From Zygnema cylindricum (taxonomy: Eukaryota; Streptophyta; Zygnematophyceae; Zygnematales; Zygnemataceae): DNA of 64,000 bases. The notes below the pieces were generated by a model, which worked only from the letters and a program-made list of their open reading frames with translations, made no database searches and was not told the DNA's origin. Where the stretch lies: assembly GCA_037447655.1 (NCBI GenBank), contig JBBHKE010000475.1:62001-126000 (forward strand), written 5' to 3'. Shown here piece by piece: positions 20,493 through 31,878 of this stretch (positions are counted from its first letter, which is position 1; every line of letters starts with the position of its first letter). The translations under genes were made by a program, and so were the position numbers.

Positions 20493-22090
20493 AAAATCTA
20501 ATCTTTGGCCTTCATATAGCATGTTTGCAGCCTGCTACGTGCAGCTTGCCACGTGTTCTCCTCTAGGTAGAAAAATAAACTCAATGTCATCAGCCTTACT
20601 AAATCTCTCACAAGTTGCCATTGAATCCTTATGTATTTTGTCATTTTATGAACCACCAGGTTCTTAATCAAAAAGAATACTGGACATACTATGTGTATAT
20701 ATCTCAAACACTTCATTTGAATCCCTAACTCACTCAACATCCCTTCCAACCAATCTGAAGCTTGACACGCAATTATGGCCTCTATTGAACTCAACGCTAT
20801 TGTAGGCTTCATTTTGGAGCTTTATGAAATAACCGCTCCACATGGAAAAAATGCATAACTTGAGATACACTTTTCGATATCAAAGTCTCCACCCCAATCA
20901 AAATCATAATCAACAAGCCAAATCCACATCTATAAACCGAGATGAAGCTTAAAGTTACAACTAGGTATTTGAATATCCTTTTGACACTCTCCCAATGACA
21001 CCTTTTAGGTGCCTGATTACTCTTTCTAAAAATACTAGCAACAACAAATATTTTAGCCTAGTGCCAATACCTAAATACATAAGACATCCGACAACCTCTC
21101 TAAAAAAAACATCGACAATATTCTTAATTTTTGCCTTGCTCAATTGTAACTTAGGATCCAAAGGTTTGCTAAAAAGGTTATGATATTTGCTTTAATCAAT
21201 TGTACCTTATGATCTAAAGGTGTGCTTAGAGGCTTAGCATTTGACATTGAAAATCTAGTTAAAACTTCTTTGCAATCTTATTTTTGACTCAACTTTATAC
21301 AAAAAGATGAATTATTTACCACCTTAATCCCCAAAATATGCTAAACCTTCGGCGTGTCACCTCGCTCCCCTCTACCATCCCCTTTACTATAGGAAATAGG
21401 AGAGGTTACATTAAATACTCTAGTACTCGTAAAACCTTTGAAAATGCTCGCTCCATTTTTCTCTTTTGTTTTGACGTAGTTAACCGCAAATTTACATATG
21501 GTACGCTCCCTTGCTATTAAGAACTCTTTAAGGTGAAAAATCTTTTCCACTAAGGTATTCATAAACACGGTCACCTTGTCATCCTCGAATTTTTTCCATC
21601 ATTAGCTAATTGCCTTGATGATGTTGTACATATTGACTGCCTCCACAAGTACGAGGACAAATATTCAGCGAGTGGAGGATACTGGTAAATCTCGAAAACC
21701 AAATTACGTACACCAAAAATCCACCAATGCCTTTAAACGCGAGCAAGTGTGCACGCCTCATAGAATCTCAAATTGGTTTCTCTCCACGACTAAAAAATGA
21801 AGCTTTATAGAGATCTTTTCACTCGCATCATTTTCATGTTTGATGTCAATGCCCTTAACCATACTGATGACCAGTTGATTTCCACTAATGGTGATTGTGT
21901 TGAGACAAAATTTGATTGTGTTGAGACAAAATTTACTTGGGTTGACTTTGGACCGGCAACCACCAAATGGTATCTTCCAAAAACTTTGTAAAAACATGGT
22001 AAAAGAGAGCGTCAATGTCAAACACTGTGTGCAAGAAACCACCATATCCATTGATATTATAATGTATGGTGGAATTTCGATGTAAGCCAA
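20493..22090 (-). mobile_element. Ty1/copia retrotransposon relic (RT to RNase H)
   Basis: Minus-strand translation, interrupted by stops and frameshifts, gives the copia 3' pol order: a segment resembling the end of RT (EVVGCLMYLGIGTR then RHLKG) near 21161-20961, the VDYD...GGDFD region near 20900-20850, and RNase H with ALSSIEA, WLEGMLSELG and KYIRIQ near 20812-20560. A TGTTGG just after the coding end, on the minus strand at 20493, is a plausible start of the 3' LTR. The region 21200-22090 is weaker; short frames there show no secure domain. It is clearly non-functional. Confidence 0.75.
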
Positions 22091-23850
22091 AACTTAAAAG
22101 GAGAAATCTTTGTCGACCTAGAACCCTTGTTTGCTGAGTTTGGTTATCTTAGTTCGACTTTTCACATTATCAGTTTTTTAATTAGGTTCATTTGTTTGTT
22201 TCTTTTTGCGTTTAGTTTATGAGGCATATGGATTGAATCTTCTATTGCAAGAACTCATTTTGAATAATGAAAAATTCCTTTTGAAGAATGAAAAATATTG
22301 TTAAACAGTGGGGCTTAATCAGACATGTATCTGCTTCATATTTCCATACTTTTAAAATTGTCTTTTGGAATAGTTAAATATTACAAATTACATATTACTC
22401 TGAACATTGTACAAATATGATTGACATTGTTGGACATTTGCTCATTTATTCCTTCAAATTTATTAAACATTAGTGAATATTGCATGGCATTCGCCAACAT
22501 TGCGACACATTGAGTGACAATTGTGCAATTTTTGTATATTTCCCCGCATTTCTTTGCATAGGACATTGTTGTGGAAATTGCCCGATAACTTTAGACATTG
22601 TTTGCACATTTTCTAGACATTTCCTTTTGTTATCAAAATTGTTCCAATTTTAGGTGACATTGCCGATTTTTGCATATTCTATAATTGAACTTCTCAATTT
22701 TCCAAACATGATTTCCGCAATTTCCGAAAACTAATATCCGCATTTTTCAAAGATTGATCTTTGATGATTACATTACTCGAGTTTTGCAACTTTTGGAAAT
22801 TGATTTCAACAATTTTTAAAACTATCGAATCTTGAATCTTGAATTTTTGGATTGCGCACTAATTTAATTTTTTGATTATTTTTGTGTTTTTGGTAATCTT
22901 ATCTGGCTTTACGAATCGATCGAATCTCGCTCTCTATAGAGGATTTGAGCCGGGATAAAGAATTTGAATCTACATTTTTGAAAGACTCTAGTTGTATCGA
23001 TCAACCACGGTTCATATTTGATAGTCACCGGATTGTCAAATGTTTTTTGTAAGTATCTTTAATACATATCCAAACTGTTAATGTTGATGTTGGTGCAAAA
23101 CATTGACGATAAAAACCTTTTGATAAAATAAACGACTCCGGTAGTCACTCTTGCCCGTTCTTTTCCGTGTTTGAAAATACTTTGATAGGGCTAACCGACT
23201 ATCAGTAAATCTACACCCCCTGAATCTAAATTGTGTTGTGAAGTAATCAAGTCATTATTTTGTGTGAGGCGATAGTGAGATTTGGAAATAGCGAACACAA
23301 GGAGTTGGAGAGTTTATTATCTTTGAAGCTCCAAGAGTCGAAATTTGCTTGGTGTCCGAGCAAAAGATGAAAATTCCACGCCCCAATAATTTTTAATGTG
23401 GTGGTCATTTATCAATAACGTTTTTTAGTGATATTGGAAGATAATGAAACCAGGGTTAATCTTGGCAGTTCTAGTGTGAAATGAACAACCTCTTGAGGAA
23501 GTGTTGTCAAAATTTGGCCAAAAACAAAATTTTGAATTCTGGTTTTTGTTTTAGATCCTTTTGTCTCTAAAGCCAATGTCTTTGCATCTATCAAAATAGT
23601 GAAAACTTGTTCACGAAGTTGTCGTGAAAAAGTAGCTACCCCCAATATCCGTTTTTGGGATAAATCGGTGCAATTTCGATGTGTTTTTCCTCCGTTTCCA
23701 CGACAAATAGAGAAGAATAAATGGGAGACATATTGTTTGCGTAATCATGGTTGTAGTTGATCGCTCATGAAAACACGGTGAGTGGTCGAAGCTGGTAAAT
23801 CTCGAATACAATTTTGCTCTATAAAAAAATCCACCAATGCTCCCATTGAT
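22091..23850. other. AT-rich repeat-derived DNA
   Basis: No gene. 22380-22720 holds many loosely periodic acattg words. The segment around 23770-23850 (ggtaaatctcgaa... then aaatccaccaatgc) resembles 21680-21730, indicating a shared older repeat. Confidence 0.4.
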
Positions 23851-24054
23851 GTTGTCATGCATGTGACAAAGGAGATGGTAAATATGCAACACAATCAGCT
23901 GCAAGATAAAAAAAAAACAAAATAAGCAAAAAAATCATAAATATATCAGGAAACAAGTGATTTAAATCTGTATAGACAACAAGCAACAAATACACGTATC
24001 ACAAGAAAAATAAAGGTAGGGTGAGAGAGGAAGCTAAAGGCTCAGTTTATTTAT
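23851..24054 (-). repeat. LTR-like repeat, copy 1
   Basis: A segment of about 204 bp with the landmarks caaaggagatggtaaa, cacaagaaaaataaa, gtagggtgagaga and ggctcagtttatt recurs at 25167-25365 with about the same length and order. The second copy directly follows the 3' end of the gypsy pol on the minus strand, so the repeat is probably part of that family's LTR. Confidence 0.6.
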
Positions 24055-25120
24055 TAAGCCAACGGATAGCCACTAGGCTCCTTGGTCTTACAAGCGTCGA
24101 TCTAACCTATTTAACACAACACATAAACTGAAAATGTAGAAAACTGCGAACAAATCTGAGATAACCAGATTTAGCCACACACAAAACAAATAATGAAAGC
24201 CAACCCTAATCCACTATCACCTAGTGAACCACACGAGCAAACCCAAAACTGTCCAATCAGAATCCAAGGTTCAGCAACAGCTTGAAAGAGAAGGCTGAGC
24301 AGCAATCCACTTGATAGGACGAAGAAAGAAGTGAAGGGAAACCTGGTAGGCCTCGGCGTGAGCCGTGTAGATTAAATTGCAAGGCAGATTACAGAGAAAG
24401 GTGAGTGCGAGCTAGGCAGCAGAAAGCTTAATGACAATAAAAACAGTGACTAAAACTATCTTGACAATTTTAGAAGAAAAATAATGAAAACAAAGGTCAA
24501 ATCTTCCAAAAGAACTCTTGTACTTTGAAATTGTGAGCACAGAATTCACCTTAAATTCACTAAGTACAAAGTCTACAGCTGAGCGTCTAACCTATTGTAA
24601 ATACATGCGTTATATGTAGTCGTCTGCGCCTAGTTTGGATTCTGGCCAATAGGCGACCGGAATCGTATGCTTTACGTTACAAAATCTACCCCCCTAATGA
24701 TAAAAACCCTTTCGACGCTACATGTGAACGCGTGAGACCTCCAAGGGTCCACGACTTAATATAGACCGATCGCGTCGCCGTGTGTAGTCAGAATCTGGTT
24801 CGTCCGTTTGCCTGCATCATTTGTGGCCGTATATGCGCGTTCGTCTTGACATACTTTCAAGTCGACGTTTCGGTTCTCAAATAGTACGGATGACAACTCA
24901 AATTGGTTTGCGGAAATTCCGGCGTCTAACGAATAGGCGTACGGACTTCAATATGTTCGCGGGTTCCACGGCGTCTAACGATTAGCGTACAAAATCTAAT
25001 CTGTCTGCGTGTTTTACGACGTCAACAAAAATCTGTACAGCCTTGTAGCCACCGAAACATACCAAAATACAAGTTAGTGTGGCGTCAATTTTTACGAACC
25101 GTTTCTATACAATTTAAATG
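24055..25120. repeat. Dispersed repeat family shared with about 47080-47960
   Basis: Several landmarks occur in the same order here and at about 47080-47960: gatagccactaggct versus aggtagccactatgct, gccgtgtagattaaa versus gccgtgtggattaaa, and cctccaagggtccacgactt versus cctacaagggttcacgactt. No coding domain is visible. An LTR fragment of an unassigned element is plausible. Confidence 0.5.
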
Positions 25121-25166
25121 CGGTTAAATGTGGTTAATTGCAGCCGACATCATACGGCATGACAGC

Positions 25167-25365
25167 TGTCGTGCATATGACAAAAGAGATGGTAAACATA
25201 CAACAATGTCAGCAAGATAAAGAATAAAAAAATAAGCAAGAAAGTCATGAACATATAAGGAAATAAGTGAAATAAATTTGTATAGAAAGCAAGCAACAAA
25301 TATAAGTATCACAAGAAAAATAAAAGTAGGGTGAGAGAAAAAGCTAGAAGGTTCAGTTTATTCCC
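25167..25365 (-). repeat. LTR-like repeat, copy 2 (3' end of the gypsy relic)
   Basis: It directly follows the purine-rich aggtgggga tract beyond the PHD-like finger on the minus strand, as a 3' LTR would. It is similar to 23851-24054. I could not fix the TG...CA ends, so the LTR assignment is inference from position. Confidence 0.55.
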
Positions 25366-25376
25366 CACCTAGCTCT

Positions 25377-25760
25377 TTAGCTTGTTGAAAAGCTGGCCAA
25401 TACGACTGGTAACTCTCGGCAGCCGTAACAAAACCAATGGCCGTTTGGAACCGCTGTTAATAGAAAAACCAAACACTCTATGGGAAATCCCTGGTTGCAA
25501 TAGGCACATAGAATCATATAATTTTCTCTGTCATCCCGGTTGCAAAGTGTGCATTTTGTTGCCTCAGTGATAGACATACGCAAAAGGTCTATGTCCATGT
25601 CCGTAATAAGACGTAATCTCCCACCTAGTAAGGCTACGATAGACATATGCAAAAGGTCTATGTCCATGTCCGTAATAACACGTAATCTCCCACCCAGTAA
25701 GTCTTCTGCTGTGGCCAGTAGCTGTCGATATATGTTGTGGCAAAACGCAGAGTATCTCAA
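25377..25760 (-). pseudogene. PHD-like finger at the C-terminal end of gypsy pol
   Basis: The C-terminal half has the PHD spacing CTLC, then CAYC, GFPIEC, and finally WFCYGC, with the usual acidic and tryptophan neighbours. The canonical His before the last Cys pair is replaced: GFP in place of GFH. Upstream is a 23-residue in-frame tandem duplication (DNA 25569-25637 and 25638-25706, 69-bp unit) containing ITDMDIDLL. PHD fingers bind histone H3 tails. In a retroelement this could replace a chromodomain as a chromatin-targeting module; that role is inference. The host element is dead, so this copy is not functional. Confidence 0.7.
25569..25706. repeat. 69-bp tandem duplication
   Basis: Two adjacent copies of a 69-bp unit beginning gatagacata differ at a few positions. 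The length is divisible by three, so the duplication adds 23 codons without changing the minus-strand frame. Confidence 0.85.
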
Positions 25761-25831
25761 TGTTGGGCGATGTGCAGGTTGTCAAAAGCCATGGGCATCT
25801 TTCGTGCAAAAAGCAGCGCCCTCTTAGTAAG

Positions 25832-26627
25832 TTATTCCAAAAAAACCCTGTTAAATAGTAAGGGAAGCGGGAAGCTTGCAGCTTTTTGGATATTCCTATC
25901 CAACAACGGTTGACGCCCAAACAAGACATAGTATAGACTCAAATTAGCAAGGCTTGCTTGTACAAACATTCGATATCCCATGGTAATGTAACCGAGGGAC
26001 TCGTCCGATACTGTAATATGTTTCTCCAAGCAGTGCATGCGTTATAGTCGCTTTAAAGTCTGAACTGCTTGTTCTGTCTATCCATCAGCCTTTGGATGAT
26101 CTAGGCTTGTTCAATGGTGGTTTATGAGCACGTCTTCTAACATTTTTTGGAATTCTCCGCGAAGTTCAGTTCATTAAACTGTAAAGACTTCAGCCAGAGC
26201 TCCTTATCTCATAAGACATGTTCCTTAAAAGTTGCGGTAGTGAGCTTTGCAGTTTTGTGTGGTAATGCCACGACTTCAACCTATTTGCTAAAATTTTCAA
26301 TCATGAACATTATAGATTGTTTCCCCCTCCGGGATATGGGAAAAAGACTTGCTATATCGCACGACCAACGGTGAAATAACCCCTTGATGGGTAATGGTTG
26401 GAGGGCATCTACTGGTTGCTAAAAAAAGTGTGCACAAGATCACATATTGCACACTTGAGCAATACCGATGCGACATCAGATTGCATCCCAGACCACCAAT
26501 AGCGTGTGTGCAGCAAGCTTAAGGTGCGCTCGATCCTATAGTGACCAAACTCAATGTGAATTTGTTCAATCAGCAAAAGACATTCAATTGGGCGAGCCAT
26601 GTCTTTGTGACTATCGTCTGCTGACAA
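25832..26627 (-). pseudogene. Gypsy integrase remnant
   Basis: The N-terminal zinc-binding part at 26627-26409 shows HIEFGHYRIERTLSLL and CAICD, the HHCC pattern of retroelement integrases, with YWWSGMQSDV between. The C-terminal part at 26038-25832 has GYRMFVQASL and SLYYVLFGRQP, typical of the end of gypsy integrase. The catalytic core between is broken by stops. Confidence 0.8.
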
Positions 26628-27012
26628 CCGAACTATCGATCCACCTAACCAAAGATAATTTTTAGCTCATTTTTTACTCTTTTCTCCTCTTCGGATGTAG
26701 TGTCGATCGAAAATTTTGTGAGGAGAGGAAAAAAATAAGTGCTCCATCTCCCCATGGGTCTACAACAGAACGCGAGTTGGGCAACGATGCCAAGAAATGT
26801 GTAATATAAAACCCTGTTGACATTGTCTCAACGTTATCGTCTTCAAAGTCCTGCTAGACTCCGTTGTCTGTGGTCCTTGGCAAAGGATTTCGGGAAATGT
26901 TGTCTGCATTCAGACAAACTATCTCTAAAAGGTGAATAATTTCCACATTGTATTTTTGTAAAATTATTGCCCATCGCGCTATTTTTCTCGAAAACTTATC
27001 ATTCGTCATCAT

Positions 27013-28427
27013 CTAGTGTAAGGGTTGATGGTTGGTTAAGAGTGTAAATGGTTTTCCGCAAAGGTATTGACGAAGGTATTCAATACCACAAACTACCGCC
27101 AAACATTCTCCTTCATAAATATTATAATTTGACCCCGCACGATTTTTAGTTCTGCTTCCGTAAGCGAAGACGTATTCATTTCTTATAGTTTTCGTTGAGT
27201 TAAGATGGCCGCAATGCAAGCTTTCTAAAGTGTGTTTGTAGGAAAAAATGTAATTTGTGATTAAGAGGTCGGAAGATGGGAGCATTAGAAAAGGTATTCC
27301 TCAATTTCTGAAAAGCTAAAATCTGATCAAGTCTCTATACGAACTCAACTTCTTTCTTGAGCAAATCGTTCATTGGTGAAGCGATAGTGGTGACACTAAG
27401 AACAAATCTGCGATAGTACTTGGCCAATCCAAGGAAGGCCCGGAGGCTGGTACGATCAACGGGAGTCGGTAGTTTGCTGATAGCTTCGGTTTTTGCTTCA
27501 AGTGGTGTGATTCATTTAGATGAAACAAAATGTCCAAAGTAAGGCACACCTACAAAATCGAAAGTACATTTAGCTGGATAATATATTAATCTGATTTTTT
27601 TGAATTTAGTTATGACCCATTTGATATGAGCTGCGTGATCTTCAATTGTGGCAAAGGCAATATTTAAATTATCGATATAACATCGTGCAAACTTACAACC
27701 ACCTAAAACTAAATCAATTTTTTTTTGAATAACTACGGGGGGCTTGTTTAAATCCAAAAGGCATCACGCACCATTCCCAACGCCCATTACTATCCCAAAA
27801 TAAGGTTTTATAATTATCTTTCTCCTCTATTTCAATATGGTTAAACCATTGTTGCAAATCAAGAATACTGAAATATTTAGCATATCCTACATGATCAAAT
27901 ATTTCTTAGGCCAATGACATCTGATGTCGGTCTTGTACAGTTCTGGAATTGCGTTCACGGTAATCGCCGCACATTCAACAATTAGTAAAGTTTCCCTAAA
28001 CATCTTTTTTTCGAGGCATGACAGTGGGTGCTGCAAAAGTAGAGTCCGAGTAATAAATGAGGCCAACTTTCTCCAATTCAGTGTAACGTTGATCCACTAT
28101 TTCCCATTCATTTTTGAATAAGCGGTGTTTTATCTTAAAAATGGGACGATCATCTTCGAGATCTACAAACATTTTTTAAGTTGTATGGCGACCAAGATCA
28201 TTCATAGAGAAAGCGAAAACATCGATATTCCAGAGAATCACTTCGTTTAGTAAATCATGTTTAGACAAAGAAATATTAGCCCCAAATTTCCATTTAAGAG
28301 GTTTCGAACTTTTAAATGTCATCGCCTCCATGCCTTGTGCAAAAGCCAATTGTTCGTCTGCGATAAGTGTTTCACCTAAATAGTAATTGACAAGTGTCTG
28401 TGTAAACAATTTGTCCAATAATGCCAA
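27013..28427 (-). pseudogene. Gypsy reverse transcriptase and RNase H remnant
   Basis: In minus-strand order the sequence shows IDVFAFS, RPIFKIKHRLF, the RT palm words YFSILDLQQWF and MPFGLNKPP, then ARCYIDNLNIAF where YIDD is expected, and VPYFGHFVS. RNase H follows with YGSRTKN and IYEGECLAVV. The reading frame changes several times and contains stops. The catalytic second Asp has become Asn, so the enzyme would be inactive even if frames were open. Confidence 0.85.
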
Positions 28428-28728
28428 GTACGAGTGGGGAAGGTTGCAGTCTAGAGAAGAGATGTTGATGTGTGACTAGAGAGAGTAGATTGAGCAGCAA
28501 TATAGGCTGGCATGGACGATGGGATATGACGGTGATTTAAAAAAGTGTATATTGTGACATTTGGAGAAAGTGTTATAAGGGATGGAAAGAGGAAAAATTG
28601 AGAAAGTGTTCCTCTAAGGGTGATAAGAGATCCAGTATGTATGCGTTTAGAGGTTGATGATGCATCTCCCCCCCAGCTGGTTGAGACGGATGGGTTTGTG
28701 TGAAACGACCTGCTGCAATTTCGAAGCC

Positions 28729-29856
28729 TTAGACAAATGAGAGGGATTGAGGGTCCATAACACGACCTAAAAAGATGAAGCGCTGTTGTTCTGTGAGACC
28801 ATGGGTAGCCGTAGTGTTGGGAAAGAAATGCATAAGATGTTTCCGTTCTGTGGCTGTGGGCTCATCTGGGCCGCCTGTGTGAATTTTTCTGAGCATGCCG
28901 AGCCTATCGCCGAAAAAAACGTGATAGTGTGGATAAGACACTAAGGTGGAGAAAACGTTGAGTGGTTTGACTGGCAACGTTAATGTTGTAATTCGTCGTG
29001 TGATTAGGCTGATGAATTGTTTAGACTTTATGAAAAGACAGAAGTGCGGTCTGAATATGTGTAAAAAAAAATCTGACTAAAAGATTTCCTTCTCGAAGGC
29101 AACTTATATCAATCAAGTTGGTCCATTTAGATTGCACCTGATGGGCTAAAAAACCGTGACGTGACGAAGGATATCAATGATAAAAAAATGACTAAAAAGT
29201 GCATTTATCCGCTTGTAATCAGCTAACACTATAGGTCGATGATCGTTATAAGCTGCCACGTTTTCCAAAATATATCCCAATCGGCGATGTAAAGATTGCA
29301 AAAAACACATGGTACGAAGTATTTCAGAGAATAATTTAGTGCGGGGATCAGCCAAGCCGAAACCTTTGACTGCTCGTGACATGACTTGACACTCACAACC
29401 GGCAAAGAAAAGTTCGATGGTTTTTATATCAAAAAAGTGTTGATTGCCTATCAAACGAATGTAGTCTTCATAGAAGGCTGTGTGTATGTGAGCATAGGCA
29501 AATTTAGGGAAAAAATGTGGGTATTGTTTGTGTAAAAGATTACAATGATGTGTCTAGGCTTTCTGAGCTAAAGGGTTAGAGTCGACTGAGTAGTAGTGTA
29601 TGACAAGTAATCCATTACAAAGGCATAAGAGCAAAGAGGTACATATGCTTGCGAATAAATCTAAAAAAATCAAACCATCTTGATAGAGGTTGAGCTGAAT
29701 CAGTTTCCAATTAATGGGAAAAAAATCGCAAATATCTAGTGAAATGAGTGGAAGAGGTAGAACTTCCGATAAAAGAATCTGAAGTGTGTGTTTGTAAATG
29801 TGATCAAACTCGCGAGAATCAATAATAAAATCGAGATTATCGAAAAGTTCAGACAA
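28729..29856 (-). pseudogene. Cytosine-5 DNA methyltransferase domain in gypsy element
   Basis: Three well-separated blocks lie in the same minus-strand frame. Block 1 (29680-29560): LDLFASICTS then YYSVDSNPLA, motif I and II of C5 methyltransferases (S-adenosylmethionine site). Block 2 (29420-29220): FFAGCECQVMSRA, motif IV with the catalytic Cys but Glu where the Pro of PCQ is normal, then GLADPRTKLF and GYILENV (motif VI). Block 3 (28977-28729): STLVSYPHYHVF, DEPTATERKHLM and FLGRVMDPQSL, motifs IX and X. A stop follows block 1, and the segment between blocks 2 and 3 needs a frameshift. Enzymes of this family transfer a methyl group to cytosine C5. Position between protease and RT suggests it was part of the polyprotein. 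Confidence 0.85.
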
Positions 29857-30199
29857 AAAAGAACTGTCGGGAAAATTTCCTTTGCGGATAGAGAATAAAA
29901 AATTTTAAATCTCACTGAATTTTCGTAACAAGCACAGACAAATAGGGCCACATGAGCCATAATGGGTATTGGCTGTCGTGTTGAAATTAATGGGAGACAG
30001 GTTTGCTTCTCCGGATAATTGGTAAAACGGTAAAAAAATGTCTGATCGTTTATGTCAACGCCAATTTTTTGATTAACCATCTTTTATAATCTGTCATAAT
30101 TCACATATTCTAAACGTTTATGTCGTTAATCACAATTATTGATTACACTTAACTACACAACATCATTATCATTTTGATTTGCAAAACTCAGCCGTTACA

Positions 30200-30660
30200 A
30201 ATTGTTTCCTACAGCAAATCAGTCTGTAACTATTTTCCCATTTTTAATCACTATTTTCTTCCTATTGTCAAATATAGTTTTAAAACCTTTGTTTTCTACC
30301 ACTGACATAGAGAAAAAAATTATTTTAAATAGTGGTATATGGAACACATCTTCCAGGACCCTTTTCACAATTTTTCCATCTACATTCAACATAAGTTACA
30401 CTCTCCCTTTTCCTTTGGACTCAACGAAAGTATCCTCACTGAAATAATTTTTGATGGGAGAAGTAGATTTAATACTTTCAAAAAGGTAGCAATTGCAATA
30501 CATATGTGGTGATGCACCAGAGTCCATTATCCATTCGTCCTCTTCCACGCCTTCTGTTGCTTGTGCCATCGCAAAGTATTTTTTTTTTTGTTGTTGATGG
30601 GAAAACTACTCACGTCCTCCTCCTGAAATTTGTTTGAGGAGGTTCTTGGTCGTACACTTG
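30200..30660 (-). mobile_element. Ty1/copia protease fragment inside the gypsy relic
   Basis: Minus-strand translation gives EDEWIMDSGASPHMYCN, the copia gag/protease junction with the catalytic DSGA, followed by KGKGRVYLMLNVDGK-like sequence. This is a copia and not a gypsy protease. The gypsy element already has its own protease remnant at 31192-30730, so the copia piece is probably a nested insertion or a recombinant fragment. Confidence 0.7.
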
Positions 30661-30729
30661 ACTGAGGAAGAACCCGACTTTCGTCCGAGCCTGAGCGAAA
30701 ATTTCATGTAGCTTTCGCTCTTTTATATG

Positions 30730-31192
30730 CATTATAAAGCCTAAAAACAAAGCCTAAATTTTTTTTTTTCGGCTTGCAATTGGGTGGATATTTCTCTAAA
30801 GCAGTAGTAGAGATAAGGTTCGGCAAGGAACTTGTATTAACCACCGTTTGGAAAAAACGACCAAAACCATTGATTTTAAAGTGTCTAGTAAAATTTCCAA
30901 TATATGCAACGGCTAAGGATGAGTAATGCCTATTGGCTATTCGCACCTTTATCGAGCTACCGAAATTGGAGTCAGAAGACGAAATGGGTCCTCCAAAGGC
31001 ATTTGTGGTAGTCACTTTGTTGGTGATCTTACATCCTAATGACGAAATGAGTTCCTCATCCGAGATTTGGTGGGAGTTAGCCAAAGTGCAACCTAAATAT
31101 AAAGAGTGTGGGATGAGAAGATCCACTAACATGGCGGAGGGTCGAGAAGGTGGAATGGGCGGATTCGACACCAAAATAGGATGAGATCCCAC
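30730..31192 (-). pseudogene. Gypsy aspartic protease remnant
   Basis: The frame contains FQTVVNTSSLPNLIST where an active retroviral-type protease would have a D-T/S-G-A/S/T core. Both the catalytic Asp (now Asn) and the Gly (now Ser) are lost. Assignment rests on position between gag and RT and on the NLIS continuation typical of plant gypsy proteases. Confidence 0.6.
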
Positions 31193-31878
31193 CTGAGTGG
31201 TGAAAGGAGTAGTGGAAAATTTGTCTTTAGTGTGATTAGATCATTAGTCCGATCAACAGAAGTAGTCATCTTTGGTAGAGGTGGTGGCGGAGAATCGACT
31301 TTAACCGCCAAACCAACTTTCGTCTTCAAAAAAACTTGCCGAGGGGTGAAAGAGAGAATGTCAGATTGCCTTTTCCTCTCTTGATCAGTGGTCGTTACTC
31401 ATAGCTTGTCTTTTTTTCGATCTTCAGTGGTTTTTCGTAATTGTCTTCTTCTCTCTCCAATGTTCATATTAAATAAAGTCGGATCGCCCGCAAACAATCC
31501 ACTCATCAGAGAGTGGTCTGATCTATCCTATCCTTCCGGATCCTTGTCTGAATTTGAATCTTCCGTCTATAAACCTGCCATTTGCTGAATAAGGTAAACC
31601 AACCGGGCCTCTTCCTCTAATTTCTTGGCCGATTTTGAAAAAAAAACACTTTTGCTTGCGTTCTCTCCCATCAATAAATCAAGTTTGAGTTTGACTTCCA
31701 AAAACTCTTTCAATAATTTCGTCTCAAAAGTTGTTGGATTTCCGAATTGTGCTCCCCAAACCAGATCGGGTTGCTCTTCTCCCTATCGGGTTGAAGTGTC
31801 TCACGAAAGTGATAAATTTGACAAAAAATGTGAATACTCATAAATGTTTTCCTTGTAGCAGGATTAGTCTTCACATAT

